Counted from the stretch's first letter, positions 1 through 6,098 are shown. The stretch: 6,241 nucleotides of DNA from Melioribacteraceae bacterium (GCA_027036655.1 JALWEC010000531.1:1-6241), one strand, 5' to 3'. The notes: a model not told the origin generated them from the letters alone. Translations and numbers: made by a program.

Positions 1-776
1 ACGTCGGAAAAGGCGCCGCGCTTGAAAGAGCGTTGATTAATTTTATGCTTGATTTGCATATTCAAAAGCACGGATACACGGAAGTGATTCCGCCTCTTCT
101 GGTAAATCGCGATTCAATGGTAGGAACCGGGCAAATCCCGAAGATGGAAGACGATATGTACCAAATTCCGAAGGACGAACTTTACGCAATTCCGACCGCC
201 GAAGTTCCGATTACAAATCTTCACCGTAACGAAATTTTAAGCGAGGATGAAATCCCGAAAAAATATGTCGGTTACACGGCTTGCTTCAGGCGCGAAGCGG
301 GTTCGTACGGGAAAGATTCAAAAGGATTTTTGCGCGTTCACCAGTTTAACAAGGTTGAAATGGTTAAGATCGTAAAGACTGAAGATTCTTACGACGAACT
401 TGAAAAAATCACAAACGACGCGGAAGATATTCTTAAGGCGTTAAACATTCCTTACAGAGTTTTAATGTTGTGCACCGGCGATTTAAGTTTTTCCGCTGCA
501 AAGTGCTACGATATCGAAACATGGTCGCCGGCGGAAAATAAATGGCTCGAGGCTTCTTCTTGCAGCAACTTTGAAACATTTCAGGCAAGAAGATTAAACT
601 TGCGGTACAGAAGCAAAGATGATAAAAAAGTGCATTTGTTGAGCACCTTGAACGGTTCCGGTTTGGCGACAAGCCGTTTGATGGTTTCATTACTGGAAAA
701 TTATCAAACGCCCGACGGCAAAGTTATTGTTCCGAAGGCGTTGCATAAATACACCGGCTTTACTGTTATCGGGTAA
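1..776 (+). CDS. serS: Seryl-tRNA synthetase, C-terminal part (5' end outside window)
   Basis: Class II aminoacyl-tRNA synthetase that charges tRNA-Ser (and tRNA-Sec) with serine in the cytoplasm. The reading frame is open from the window edge (first full codon at position 3, reading [17 protein letters not shown]), so the gene starts upstream. About 258 codons remain of a family length near 425, so the N-terminal tRNA-binding coiled-coil arm is missing and the catalytic domain is present. Visible landmarks are the serine-binding TAE triplet (nt 195-203), motif 2 beginning [11 protein letters not shown] (from nt 285) followed by [12 protein letters not shown], the [17 protein letters not shown] block, and motif 3 with NGSGLATSR ending at the class II arginine (nt about 651-677). 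The protein ends [10 protein letters not shown], which I associate with FCB-group SerRS. The TAA stop is at 774-776. The gap to fbp is 53 nt with no convincing terminator, so read-through into fbp is plausible. The identification is very secure. Confidence 0.97.
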   Translation, partial: VGKGAALERALINFMLDLHIQKHGYTEVIPPLLVNRDSMVGTGQIPKMEDDMYQIPKDELYAIPTAEVPITNLHRNEILSEDEIPKKYVGYTACFRREAGSYGKDSKGFLRVHQFNKVEMVKIVKTEDSYDELEKITNDAEDILKALNIPYRVLMLCTGDLSFSAAKCYDIETWSPAENKWLEASSCSNFETFQARRLNLRYRSKDDKKVHLLSTLNGSGLATSRLMVSLLENYQTPDGKVIVPKALHKYTGFTVIG

Positions 777-829
777 TTTTTTTGCTCGGTTTGTAAGGCC
801 CTTAAATCAAAAAAATATGAGGAAATGAA

Positions 830-1855
830 ATGGAGCCAAAACGTTTCATGACGCTGCAGCGTCATATTCTTGAGGGAGAAAGGCAGCATCCGGAAGCCAC
901 CGGAGAACTCTCCGCATTATTATCCGAATTAGCATTAGCGGCAAAAGTAATTTCTCTTGAGGTTAACAAAGCGGGATTAATCGATATTCTCGGTTTTACC
1001 GGAGACACAAACGTGCAAGGTGAAGAAGTTAAAAAATTGGATATCTACGCGCATAATACTATTGTAGCAGCGATGGATCACGGCGGACATCTTTGCCTGA
1101 TGGCTTCCGAAGAGGAAGAAGATATTATTCACATTCCCAAGCATCACAAACTCGGTAAATATGTTATGATGTTTGATCCGCTCGACGGTTCGTCTAACAT
1201 AGACGCAAACGTTTCAATCGGGACTATTTTTTCAATCTTGAAAAGAAAATCTCCGGAAGGAACGCCCGGAACTTTGGAAGACGCCCTGCAGCCCGGAGTT
1301 GAACAAGTAGCCGCCGGATATATAGTTTACGGCTCGAGTACGATTTTTGTTTATACCGCCGGACACGGAGTTCACGCATTTACTTTAGATCCGGCTGTCG
1401 GAGAGTTTCTGTTATCGCACGAGAATATCCGCACGCCGGAAGATGCGAGAATTTACAGCACAAACGAGGGGAACTACAAATATTGGCACAAGGGACTGAA
1501 AAATTACATTAAGTATATTCAGGACGCCGACGACAGAGGCGCAACGCCTTATTCGGCGCGTTATATCGGTTCGATGGTAGCTGATATTCACCGCAATTTG
1601 CTTTACGGCGGAATATTTATTTATCCGGCTGACAAACGCCACCCGAACGGAAAATTGCGTCTGCTTTATGAATGCAATCCGATGGCTTTCCTTTACGAAC
1701 AAGCCGGAGGAAGAGCAATTGACGGCAAGCAAAGAATCCTGGAAATTCAGCCGCATAAACTACATCAGCGCGTTCCGATTTATATCGGGAGTAAAAACGC
1801 CGTCGATATGGTCGAGAAATTCCTACGCGAAGCCGAGGAAGAAGGCGAAGAATAG
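830..1855 (+). CDS. fbp: Class I fructose-1,6-bisphosphatase
   Basis: Cytoplasmic Mg-dependent enzyme that hydrolyses fructose 1,6-bisphosphate to fructose 6-phosphate, the committed step of gluconeogenesis. At 341 residues it is full length for the family. Metal-site motifs are the acidic ASEEEE stretch (92-97) and FDPLDGSSNID (115-125). Substrate-site residues are in R244-YIGSMVADIHRNL, Y265 and GKLRLLYECNPMAF (274-287, with K275 and E281). An N-terminal TGEL (24-27) and K110-Y111 match positions that bind AMP in the well-studied animal enzymes, so allosteric AMP inhibition is plausible but inferred. The tail (333-341) is very acidic. The ATG start has a GAGGAAA Shine-Dalgarno at 819-825, and no upstream alternative is needed. 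It lies 53 nt after serS on the same strand and is closed by a strong hairpin terminator 10 nt after its stop. The identification is very secure. Confidence 0.98.
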   Translation: MEPKRFMTLQRHILEGERQHPEATGELSALLSELALAAKVISLEVNKAGLIDILGFTGDTNVQGEEVKKLDIYAHNTIVAAMDHGGHLCLMASEEEEDIIHIPKHHKLGKYVMMFDPLDGSSNIDANVSIGTIFSILKRKSPEGTPGTLEDALQPGVEQVAAGYIVYGSSTIFVYTAGHGVHAFTLDPAVGEFLLSHENIRTPEDARIYSTNEGNYKYWHKGLKNYIKYIQDADDRGATPYSARYIGSMVADIHRNLLYGGIFIYPADKRHPNGKLRLLYECNPMAFLYEQAGGRAIDGKQRILEIQPHKLHQRVPIYIGSKNAVDMVEKFLREAEEEGEE

Positions 1856-1865
1856 ATTCGATTTC

Positions 1866-1897
1866 AGAGGAAGGGGATTTTCCCTTTCCTCTTTATT
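1866..1897 (+). terminator. Intrinsic terminator downstream of fbp
   Basis: A 12-bp stem is formed by AGAGGAAGGGGA (1866-1877) and TCCCTTTCCTCT (1881-1892), with one G-U wobble (1873/1885) and a 3-nt TTT loop, followed by TTATT. It begins 10 nt after the fbp stop codon. The T-tract is short and interrupted, but stem length and position strongly suggest it ends the serS-fbp transcription unit. Confidence 0.85.
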
Positions 1898-2158
1898 ACC
1901 AAAACGTCAACATAATAAAAAAAGCTTTTGCATTACCCAACTTGGACAAGCCGGAACTAAAAGGGGAGTAAAGCTGGAAAAAATAATTTCTTAAAGCTTT
2001 GCCAACAAGGACTGTTAAGAGTATTTAGTAAAATATTCCGCTCAAAATAACGCTGATTTTACCGATAAACGCTTAAATTATATGTCTTTCCGAACGGAGC
2101 GAAGCGGAATTCTTCTCCGGCAGACTTAAGATAGCAATTATTGGTTTTGCAAAGTTCT
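1898..2158. other. Convergent intergenic spacer between fbp and mlaD
   Basis: This roughly 260-nt stretch lies between the fbp terminator and the end of the minus-strand mla operon. I see no coding sequence with a believable start, ribosome site and composition on either strand, and no RNA gene. The left part (1898-2078) is AT-rich and featureless apart from short AT palindromes. The right part holds the hairpin repeat annotated at 2080-2120. No clear T-tailed terminator for the mla operon is visible near 2159. Confidence 0.6.
2080..2120. repeat. Probable dispersed intergenic repeat with hairpin potential
   Basis: The segment reads ATGTCTTTCCGAACGGAGCG and continues AAGCGGAATTCTTCTCCGG. It can fold as TTCCG (2088-2092) with CGGAA (2105-2109), or alternatively as CGGA-GAAG (2095-2104, 2-nt bulge) with CTTCTCCG (2112-2119). 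It closely resembles a short sequence I recall as scattered through intergenic regions of Bacteroidota/Ignavibacteriota genomes (general form TGTCATTCCGAACGGAG..GCGGAATCTTCTCC). The inverted repeats are seen directly. The claim that it is a multi-copy element comes from memory, since only one copy is in the window. Confidence 0.55.
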
Positions 2159-3031
2159 TTATAAAACTTTTACCTCGAAATATTTTTTTGGATTCTTCTT
2201 AATATCCTTCAATAACGAATCAAGCGCGATTACGGAACTGTTCAAATTATTGTATAAATCTTCATTGGTGTTTAGTTGCCCCAGACTTCCTTTCCCGTTG
2301 TTAATATTTGAAAGAAGTTTGTCGAGACCTTTTGCCGCCGATGTTGAGCTTGAGAGCATTTTGCTTAACTCCGCCGAGTTTTTATTCAGCGAATCTATTA
2401 AATCCGAAAGTTTATTTTTATTCTTATTTGTAAATTCACTTATGTCTGAAAGTGAATTTTTTAAATCTCCATTGAGGAGTCTGTCAATACCCTTTATTGT
2501 TTTCTGCAATCCGGCAAAAGTCGATGACAAATTTTCTGCGGTTTTTGTCCCTGTCAATTGATTCAGGTTGTCGAGGAGTTTATCAATCTTCGGACTTAAA
2601 TCGGTAATCTGTGTAATTGCATCTCCGAGACTCGGAGTAACTCCGCCCGTAACAGTTGCGCCGCTTTCCAAGTACTTGTTTGATTTACCCGGTAGGATTT
2701 CAAGAACTTTACCGCCGATCATGCTGTAATCCCGGATGACAAACCGTGAATCAACCGGGATTTTTTTCACCCGTTCAACTTTGGCTAAGAGCAGAATTCC
2801 TTTATCCGTAATTCCGGTTGAAGTAATCGTGCCGACCTTCAAACCATTGTAAAATACTTCGTCTCCAACGCTTAATCCATTGGCGTTTTGTACGAGCACT
2901 TTCAGATGTAATCCATGAACAAAAATGTTTGATTTGCCAAGCCACAAGATTCCGAAAATAACAATTAAGGTTGCAACGGACATAGCAAGTCCTATCATGA
3001 ATTCGCTTCGTTTAAAGTTATCTGAGTTCAA
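2159..3031 (-). CDS. mlaD: MCE-family lipid transporter subunit (MlaD-like), membrane anchored
   Basis: Substrate-binding MCE component of an Mla-type ABC lipid transporter, expected to sit in the inner membrane and project into the periplasm, where MCE domains form hexameric rings that pass phospholipids. The 290 residues comprise a short basic N-terminus, one transmembrane helix (about 11-31), the MCE domain (about 41-115, with NGLSVGDEVFYNGLKVGTI and the SMIGGKVLEILPG segment), a long helical, leucine- and serine-rich region (about 140-240), and a C-terminal block GKGSLGQLNTNEDLYNNLN (247-265) with LDSLLKDIKKNPKKY (270-284), which I recognise from FCB-group MCE proteins. The start is TTG: it has a good AGAGGT ribosome site 4 nt upstream, and the next ATG (Met12) would fall inside the membrane helix. 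The gene overlaps mlaF by 14 nt and is last in the operon. E. coli MlaD is much shorter (about 180 residues), so the extra helical tail is notable. Confidence 0.9.
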   Translation of the reverse strand: MNSDNFKRSEFMIGLAMSVATLIVIFGILWLGKSNIFVHGLHLKVLVQNANGLSVGDEVFYNGLKVGTITSTGITDKGILLLAKVERVKKIPVDSRFVIRDYSMIGGKVLEILPGKSNKYLESGATVTGGVTPSLGDAITQITDLSPKIDKLLDNLNQLTGTKTAENLSSTFAGLQKTIKGIDRLLNGDLKNSLSDISEFTNKNKNKLSDLIDSLNKNSAELSKMLSSSTSAAKGLDKLLSNINNGKGSLGQLNTNEDLYNNLNSSVIALDSLLKDIKKNPKKYFEVKVL

Positions 3032-3755
3032 TTTTACCTCTTATAAAATCATGAAAAATTTTGTCTTCTACTTCCCACATTTTTTTTGCGTCACATACTG
3101 TAATAATTTCACCTTTGTAAAGCATCCCGACTTTATCGGAAATTTGTTCCACGCCGGTAATGTCGTGACTGATTATCAGTGAAGTTATATTCAGCTCGTC
3201 GTTAAGTTTTTTAATTAAAGCGTTAATAACATTTGAAAGAACAGGGTCTAATCCTGTCGTCGGTTCGTCATAAAGAAGGTATTTCGGCTTCATTGCAATG
3301 GCGCGGGCTATTGCAACGCGTTTCATCATTCCGCCGCTCAATTCTTCCGGATAGGTGTCGTTAATGTTTTCCAGTTCAACAAGCTCGAGGGATTTGTCAA
3401 TCAATTCTTTCCGCTCTTCTTTACTGAAGTGTTTCTGAATTTGGAGAGCGAGATCAATATTCTCCTCGATTGTCATTGAATCCCACAGCGCTCCTTCCTG
3501 AAATACCATAGCGGCTTTGGGGCGTATTTTCTTGTTAAAATCCGATTCACGAAAATTTTTTGTGTTTATTCCGTCAACGGTTATTTCTCCGTCGTCGGGC
3601 GTAAGCAAGCCGAGAATGGATTTGAGAAGAACGGATTTTCCCGTTCCGCTTTTCCCGATAACGCTGAAAATAATCCCTTCGTCAACGGTAAGATTAACTC
3701 CCGATAAAACTTTTTTGTCGCCAAACGCTTTATGTAAATTTCTAATTTCTATCAT
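3018..3755 (-). CDS. mlaF: ABC transporter ATPase of Mla-type lipid transporter
   Basis: Cytoplasmic nucleotide-binding subunit that powers MCE-dependent lipid transport together with the MlaE-like permease. The 245-residue protein is full length for the family. It carries all ABC motifs: Walker A GKSGTGKS (34-41), Q-loop FQEGALWDSMTIEEN (85-99), signature LSGGM (139-143), Walker B YLLYDEP (159-165), D-loop GLDP (168-171) and switch histidine H197 in IISHD. The GALWDSMTIEEN stretch and LSGGMMKRVAIARA are typical of the MlaF/Mkl branch. The ATG start overlaps the mlaE stop as ATGA (3752-3755). I see no separate Shine-Dalgarno, so translation is probably coupled by termination-reinitiation. It overlaps mlaD by 14 nt at its 3' end. 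The family assignment is very secure; the transported lipid is unknown. Confidence 0.95.
   Translation of the reverse strand: MIEIRNLHKAFGDKKVLSGVNLTVDEGIIFSVIGKSGTGKSVLLKSILGLLTPDDGEITVDGINTKNFRESDFNKKIRPKAAMVFQEGALWDSMTIEENIDLALQIQKHFSKEERKELIDKSLELVELENINDTYPEELSGGMMKRVAIARAIAMKPKYLLYDEPTTGLDPVLSNVINALIKKLNDELNITSLIISHDITGVEQISDKVGMLYKGEIITVCDAKKMWEVEDKIFHDFIRGKIELR
3036..3041 (-). promoter_or_regulatory. Ribosome binding site deciding the TTG start of mlaD
   Basis: Minus-strand AGAGGT lies 4 nt before the TTG codon at 3031-3029, inside the mlaF coding region. It supports initiation at TTG and not at the internal Met12, and suggests that translation of mlaD is coupled to mlaF. Confidence 0.7.
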
Positions 3756-4531
3756 ATCACAAAATATAATGCCGCTGAGATTAAATAATCGAGCATTAGA
3801 ATATCAACCGAAGACCAAACAACCGCGAGCGTTGTCGCTTGCCCCACGCCTTTTGCTCCCCGCTTGGAATTTATCCCGAAGTAAGAGCCGAAAAGGACGA
3901 TTACTATTCCGAATATATATGCTTTTATTAAACTTGTAATTACGTCGCTTATGTAAAAATCGTGCCGCATTCCTTTTACGAATCCTTCCCAGCTTAAAGC
4001 GATTGCAAAATGTGAAGAGAAAAATCCGGATAAAATTCCTACTACATCCGCAAAGACGAGAAGCATCGGCACTGCCAGCATTGCCGCTACTAATCTCGGC
4101 ATAACTAAAAATTCAATAGGGTCGATTGCAAAACTTCTTAATGCATCCAATTGTTCGGTAACTTTCATTGTACCAAGTTCTGCCGAGATTCCAGCCGCTA
4201 CTCGTCCCGAAAGAATTAAGCCGATTAATATTGGTCCCATTTCGAGCAGAATGGAGCGGAGGATTAAACCGCCTTCCATCCAGTGCGGCGTATATGGATT
4301 CATCTGCGTCCCGATTTGCACGCCGAGAGCTAATCCGATAAAAGCCGAAGTAATTATAACAATGGGGAAAGATTTTCGTCCGATGTAGTGAAACTGTTCT
4401 ATAACTTGTCTGGTGTAGATAGGAAGTTTGCGGATAGCGACAAATGCCTGGAAAAGCATTATTCCTATTTTCCCGTATTCGGAAATGAAAAAGTAAGTAA
4501 ACGCTCCCAGGCGTTCAAAAAATTTACGCAT
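3752..4531 (-). CDS. mlaE: ABC transporter permease of Mla-type lipid transporter (MlaE family)
   Basis: Inner-membrane permease of the MCE lipid transporter, expected to pair with the adjacent ATPase and to hold the ring of MlaD-like subunits. The 259 residues match the family length of about 260. The family hallmark is clear: GPILIGLILSGRVAAG (99-114) followed by ELGTMKVTEQLDALR (118-132) and DPIEFLVMPRLVA (137-149). Hydrophobic segments lie at about 54-76, 97-115, 147-170, 199-217 and 235-258, after an N-terminal amphipathic part. The conserved C-terminal stretch GAKGVGQATTLAVVWSS (225-241) is present. The ATG start is fixed because an in-frame TGA lies at 4546-4544, only five codons upstream. 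The ribosome site is weak (CGGA) and lies inside an inverted repeat. This is the first gene of the mlaE-mlaF-mlaD operon. No MlaB (STAS), MlaC or MlaA gene is seen in the window. Confidence 0.95.
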   Translation of the reverse strand: MRKFFERLGAFTYFFISEYGKIGIMLFQAFVAIRKLPIYTRQVIEQFHYIGRKSFPIVIITSAFIGLALGVQIGTQMNPYTPHWMEGGLILRSILLEMGPILIGLILSGRVAAGISAELGTMKVTEQLDALRSFAIDPIEFLVMPRLVAAMLAVPMLLVFADVVGILSGFFSSHFAIALSWEGFVKGMRHDFYISDVITSLIKAYIFGIVIVLFGSYFGINSKRGAKGVGQATTLAVVWSSVDILMLDYLISAALYFVI

Positions 4532-4587
4532 AAGTTCCGCAATTCATTTATTAAATAGAATTATTAATATATGAAAAGCGGAACTTA
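4531..4587 (-). promoter_or_regulatory. 10-bp inverted repeat spanning the mlaE leader and start codon
   Basis: TAAGTTCCGC (4531-4540 on the plus strand) and GCGGAACTTA (4578-4587) are perfect reverse complements separated by 37 AT-rich nt. On the minus strand the second arm covers the weak CGGA ribosome site and the A of the mlaE ATG. It could be a leader hairpin that hides the start, a repressor site, or a weak terminator for the CBM48 gene, whose stop lies 8 nt from the outer arm. The repeat is seen directly; its function is not known. Confidence 0.4.
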
Positions 4588-4595
4588 AATGAAAA

Positions 4596-4907
4596 CTAAA
4601 TTAGAATAACGGAATTTTCAGAGTCTCCGAAGTACGTTTCCACATGTTTGTCGGCGTCTTCTTCGTTGAACCAAGTTTCTCCGTCTCCGAGATACCGGAA
4701 CTGATATTCCTTCCCGGCGGGAAGTTCAAGCGAGAGCTTAAAATTCCCTTTTTTGTCTGTTTCCGTAAAGATGTTTGCGTTAGGGTCCCATTCGTTGAAA
4801 TCGCCTACGAGACTGACTTTATCAAAGTTTTCCCCGAGTTCTTTGGGGATTGTAAAAGTTACTTTGCAAAGGTCTCCGCTTTTCGAATATACTTTTTTGA
4901 TTGCCAT
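4596..4907 (-). CDS. Small stand-alone CBM48 (isoamylase N-terminal-like) glycogen-binding domain protein
   Basis: A 103-residue soluble protein made almost entirely of one early-set immunoglobulin-like domain of the CBM48/AMPK-beta glycogen-binding type. Hallmarks are VSLVGDFNEWDP (31-42), the GNFKLSLELPAGKEYQFRY strand pair (54-72), and the DGETWFNEEDAD segment (75-86), in which W79 and N81 lie in the region expected to contact alpha-glucan. It ends in GDSENSVILI. There is no signal peptide and no catalytic domain, so it is expected to be cytoplasmic. It probably binds glycogen or related alpha-glucans or helps place partner enzymes, but this is inferred from the fold family. A strong AGGAGG (4914-4919) selects this ATG over an out-of-frame ATG 5 nt upstream. 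The gene lies 64 nt upstream of mlaE on the same strand, so co-transcription is possible, though no functional tie to lipid transport is evident. Confidence 0.88.
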   Translation of the reverse strand: MAIKKVYSKSGDLCKVTFTIPKELGENFDKVSLVGDFNEWDPNANIFTETDKKGNFKLSLELPAGKEYQFRYLGDGETWFNEEDADKHVETYFGDSENSVILI

Positions 4908-4913
4908 TTCATG

Positions 4914-4919
4914 CCTCCT
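4914..4919 (-). promoter_or_regulatory. Ribosome binding site of the CBM48 gene
   Basis: A perfect minus-strand AGGAGG lies 6 nt before the ATG at 4907-4905. A nearer ATG (4912-4910) is only 1 nt from this site and is out of frame, so the spacing decides the start. Confidence 0.85.
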
Positions 4920-5023
4920 GCGGTTTATTTTATTATTGTTCTTAATAATATTTAACCTTTGGTTTTCCCTAATGTTCCTTAATCTTAATCGCTAAAAACC
5001 GTAAAGATTCTAAAATAAGTATT

Positions 5024-5113
5024 GACGCAAAGGAACGAAGAGATTGAGAGACTCAGAGATAAAGCGCAAAAATGAAAGCCGAATCCATGTTAATCCGCCT
5101 TGGCGGGTAACTC
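5024..5113. repeat. Probable degenerate dispersed intergenic repeat
   Basis: The segment has the pattern GACGCAAAGGAACGAAG, then GATTGAGAGACTCAGAGAT, AAAGCGCAAAAATGAAAG and CGAATCCATGTTAATCCG. It ends in a compact inverted repeat, CCGCC-TT-GGCGG (5095-5106). I recall near-identical CGCAAAG-rich and ATCCATGTTAATCCG-type intergenic sequences repeated in Bacteroidota/Ignavibacteriota genomes. The inverted repeat is seen directly, while copy number elsewhere in the genome is from memory and unverified. It has no coding capacity. Confidence 0.5.
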
Positions 5114-5221
5114 AAAAATCATAGTTCAAGACAATTTACAATTCACAAAAATATTTTGACACAAAAAACAAAAACTTAATCAATATTACCATAAAATCTT
5201 CGCACATCCGGCTCACAAATT

Positions 5222-5261
5222 ATCCAAACATTCAACAATCCAAATAGTCAACCATTATCAA
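5222..5261. repeat. Degenerate 8-nt tandem repeat, about five units
   Basis: Five consecutive octamers can be aligned: ATCCAAAC, ATTCAACA, ATCCAAAT, AGTCAACC, ATTATCAA. The first four share the pattern A-(T/G)-(C/T)-C-A-A-(A/C)-N; the fifth is poorly conserved. It looks like a decayed microsatellite-like tract. It lies about 120 nt upstream of pdxJ and has no evident function. Confidence 0.45.
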
Positions 5262-5381
5262 AGATAAACTTTCCGATTATCCGATGAAATAATTGTTATC
5301 GGACTAAGTTCCCATTTCCTTTTAGCTTTTTAATTTTTTTAATCTTAATTTTAAATTGAAAATAAAAAGGGAGAAAGAAAT

Positions 5382-6098
5382 ATGAAATTTTCATTAAATG
5401 TTGATCATGTGGCAACCCTTAGAAATGCCCGCGGAGAAGGGCAGCCCGATCCAGTAACTTTTGCGCTAATGGCTGAAAAATACGGCGTTGACGGAATTGT
5501 AGTTCATCTTAGAGAAGACAGACGACACATTCAGGAGCGAGACGTGCGTCTTCTTCGGGAAATGATTACAACTAAGCTTGATTTGGAGATGGCTGCGGTT
5601 GATGAAATAATTGAAATTGCGCGCGACGTTCAGCCGGACTTAGTTACGCTTGTACCTGAAAAGAGGAGAGAACTTACTACCGAAGGCGGTTTGAATGTTG
5701 TCGATAATGTCGAGCAATTGAAAGATGCGATTGAACGGTTGCACGAAAAGGATATTCCCGTCTCGCTTTTTGTAGAGCCGGATATTATGCAGATTGACGC
5801 TTCTGCCGAGATAGGAGCGGACTTTATTGAAATTCATACCGGCGTTTTTTCAAACGCCGAAACCGAAGACGATATGTATGACGAACTTGATAGAATTCGC
5901 CTTGCCGTTAAGCATGCAAAGAAACTCGGTATGGGAGTCAACGCCGGACACGGACTTGATTACAACAATATTAAAGAATTTATTCAAATAGATGGAATAG
6001 ACGAGGTAAGTATCGGACATGCCGTCATTGCTTATTCGGTATTTTTCGGATTGGAAAACGCGATAAAAAGAATGATGGAGTTACTGAAAATTGATTAG
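5382..6098 (+). CDS. pdxJ: Pyridoxine 5'-phosphate synthase
   Basis: Cytoplasmic TIM-barrel enzyme of the DXP-dependent vitamin B6 pathway. It condenses 1-deoxy-D-xylulose 5-phosphate with 3-amino-2-oxopropyl phosphate to give pyridoxine 5'-phosphate. The 238 residues are the normal family length. Motifs in order are NVDHVATLRNARG (6-18), PDPVTFA (22-28), VHLREDRRHIQERDVRLL (41-58, with catalytic H42), LEMA (68-71, with catalytic E69), LVPEKRRELTTEGGLNV (90-106), FIEIHTG (148-154), VNAGHGLDYNN (186-196, with catalytic H190) and SIGHAVIAYSVFFGL (210-224). These histidine and glutamate positions line up with the E. coli catalytic residues. The ATG start has GGGAG at 5369-5373, 8 nt upstream. 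The 3' end overlaps the next gene by 8 nt, suggesting one transcript. The presence of pdxJ implies the organism makes B6 by this route and not by PdxS/PdxT. Very secure. Confidence 0.98.
   Translation: MKFSLNVDHVATLRNARGEGQPDPVTFALMAEKYGVDGIVVHLREDRRHIQERDVRLLREMITTKLDLEMAAVDEIIEIARDVQPDLVTLVPEKRRELTTEGGLNVVDNVEQLKDAIERLHEKDIPVSLFVEPDIMQIDASAEIGADFIEIHTGVFSNAETEDDMYDELDRIRLAVKHAKKLGMGVNAGHGLDYNNIKEFIQIDGIDEVSIGHAVIAYSVFFGLENAIKRMMELLKID
6077..6080 (+). promoter_or_regulatory. Ribosome binding site supporting a TTG start downstream of pdxJ
   Basis: GGAG lies inside the last codons of pdxJ, 10 nt before the TTG at 6091-6093. It is the only plausible ribosome site for the open frame that follows, because an in-frame TGA at 6085-6087 blocks any earlier start. 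Confidence 0.55.

Larger units (their letters stand above)
4908..5381. other. Divergent intergenic region between the CBM48 gene and pdxJ
   Basis: A 474-nt AT-rich region between divergently transcribed genes. It must hold promoters for both directions, but I cannot place either with confidence. It contains a degenerate dispersed repeat (5024-5113), an 8-nt tandem repeat (5222-5261), a small direct and inverted TCCGAT set (5272-5303), and T/A-rich tracts just before pdxJ. I see no open frame with a believable ribosome site, and no tRNA or recognisable riboswitch. Confidence 0.6.

Noticed and set aside
746..783. Possible terminator after serS (weak ACCG/CGGGT pairing followed by a 7-T run)
   Set aside because: The stem is only about four pairs with a bulge and overlaps the coding end; the T-run alone is not enough.
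1412..1756. Minus-strand open frame of 114 codons inside fbp
   Set aside because: Antisense to a strongly conserved enzyme, with no recognisable motif; a by-product of the fbp codon pattern. The same applies to the other open frames lying within serS, pdxJ and the mla genes.
1668..1994. Plus-strand frame overlapping the end of fbp and its terminator
   Set aside because: It starts inside fbp in another frame, reads through the hairpin terminator and has no ribosome site or family resemblance.
2151..2170. AAAGTT/AACTTT inverted repeat at the mlaD stop codon as a terminator
   Set aside because: The arms are only 6 bp and AT-rich, and on the minus strand no T-tract follows.
4954..4964. AACC-TTT-GGTT palindrome as an operator for the CBM48 gene
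   Set aside because: The arms are only 4 bp, expected by chance in AT-rich DNA, with no second copy nearby.
5156..5161. Perfect TTGACA resembling a sigma-70 -35 box upstream of pdxJ
   Set aside because: No good -10 box at 16-18 nt; the nearest TATAAT-like hexamer (TAAAAT at 5192) is 30 nt away, and FCB bacteria often use different promoter sequences.
5222..5261. CRISPR-like array
   Set aside because: Units are 8 nt, contiguous and degenerate, with no spacers and no cas genes in the window.
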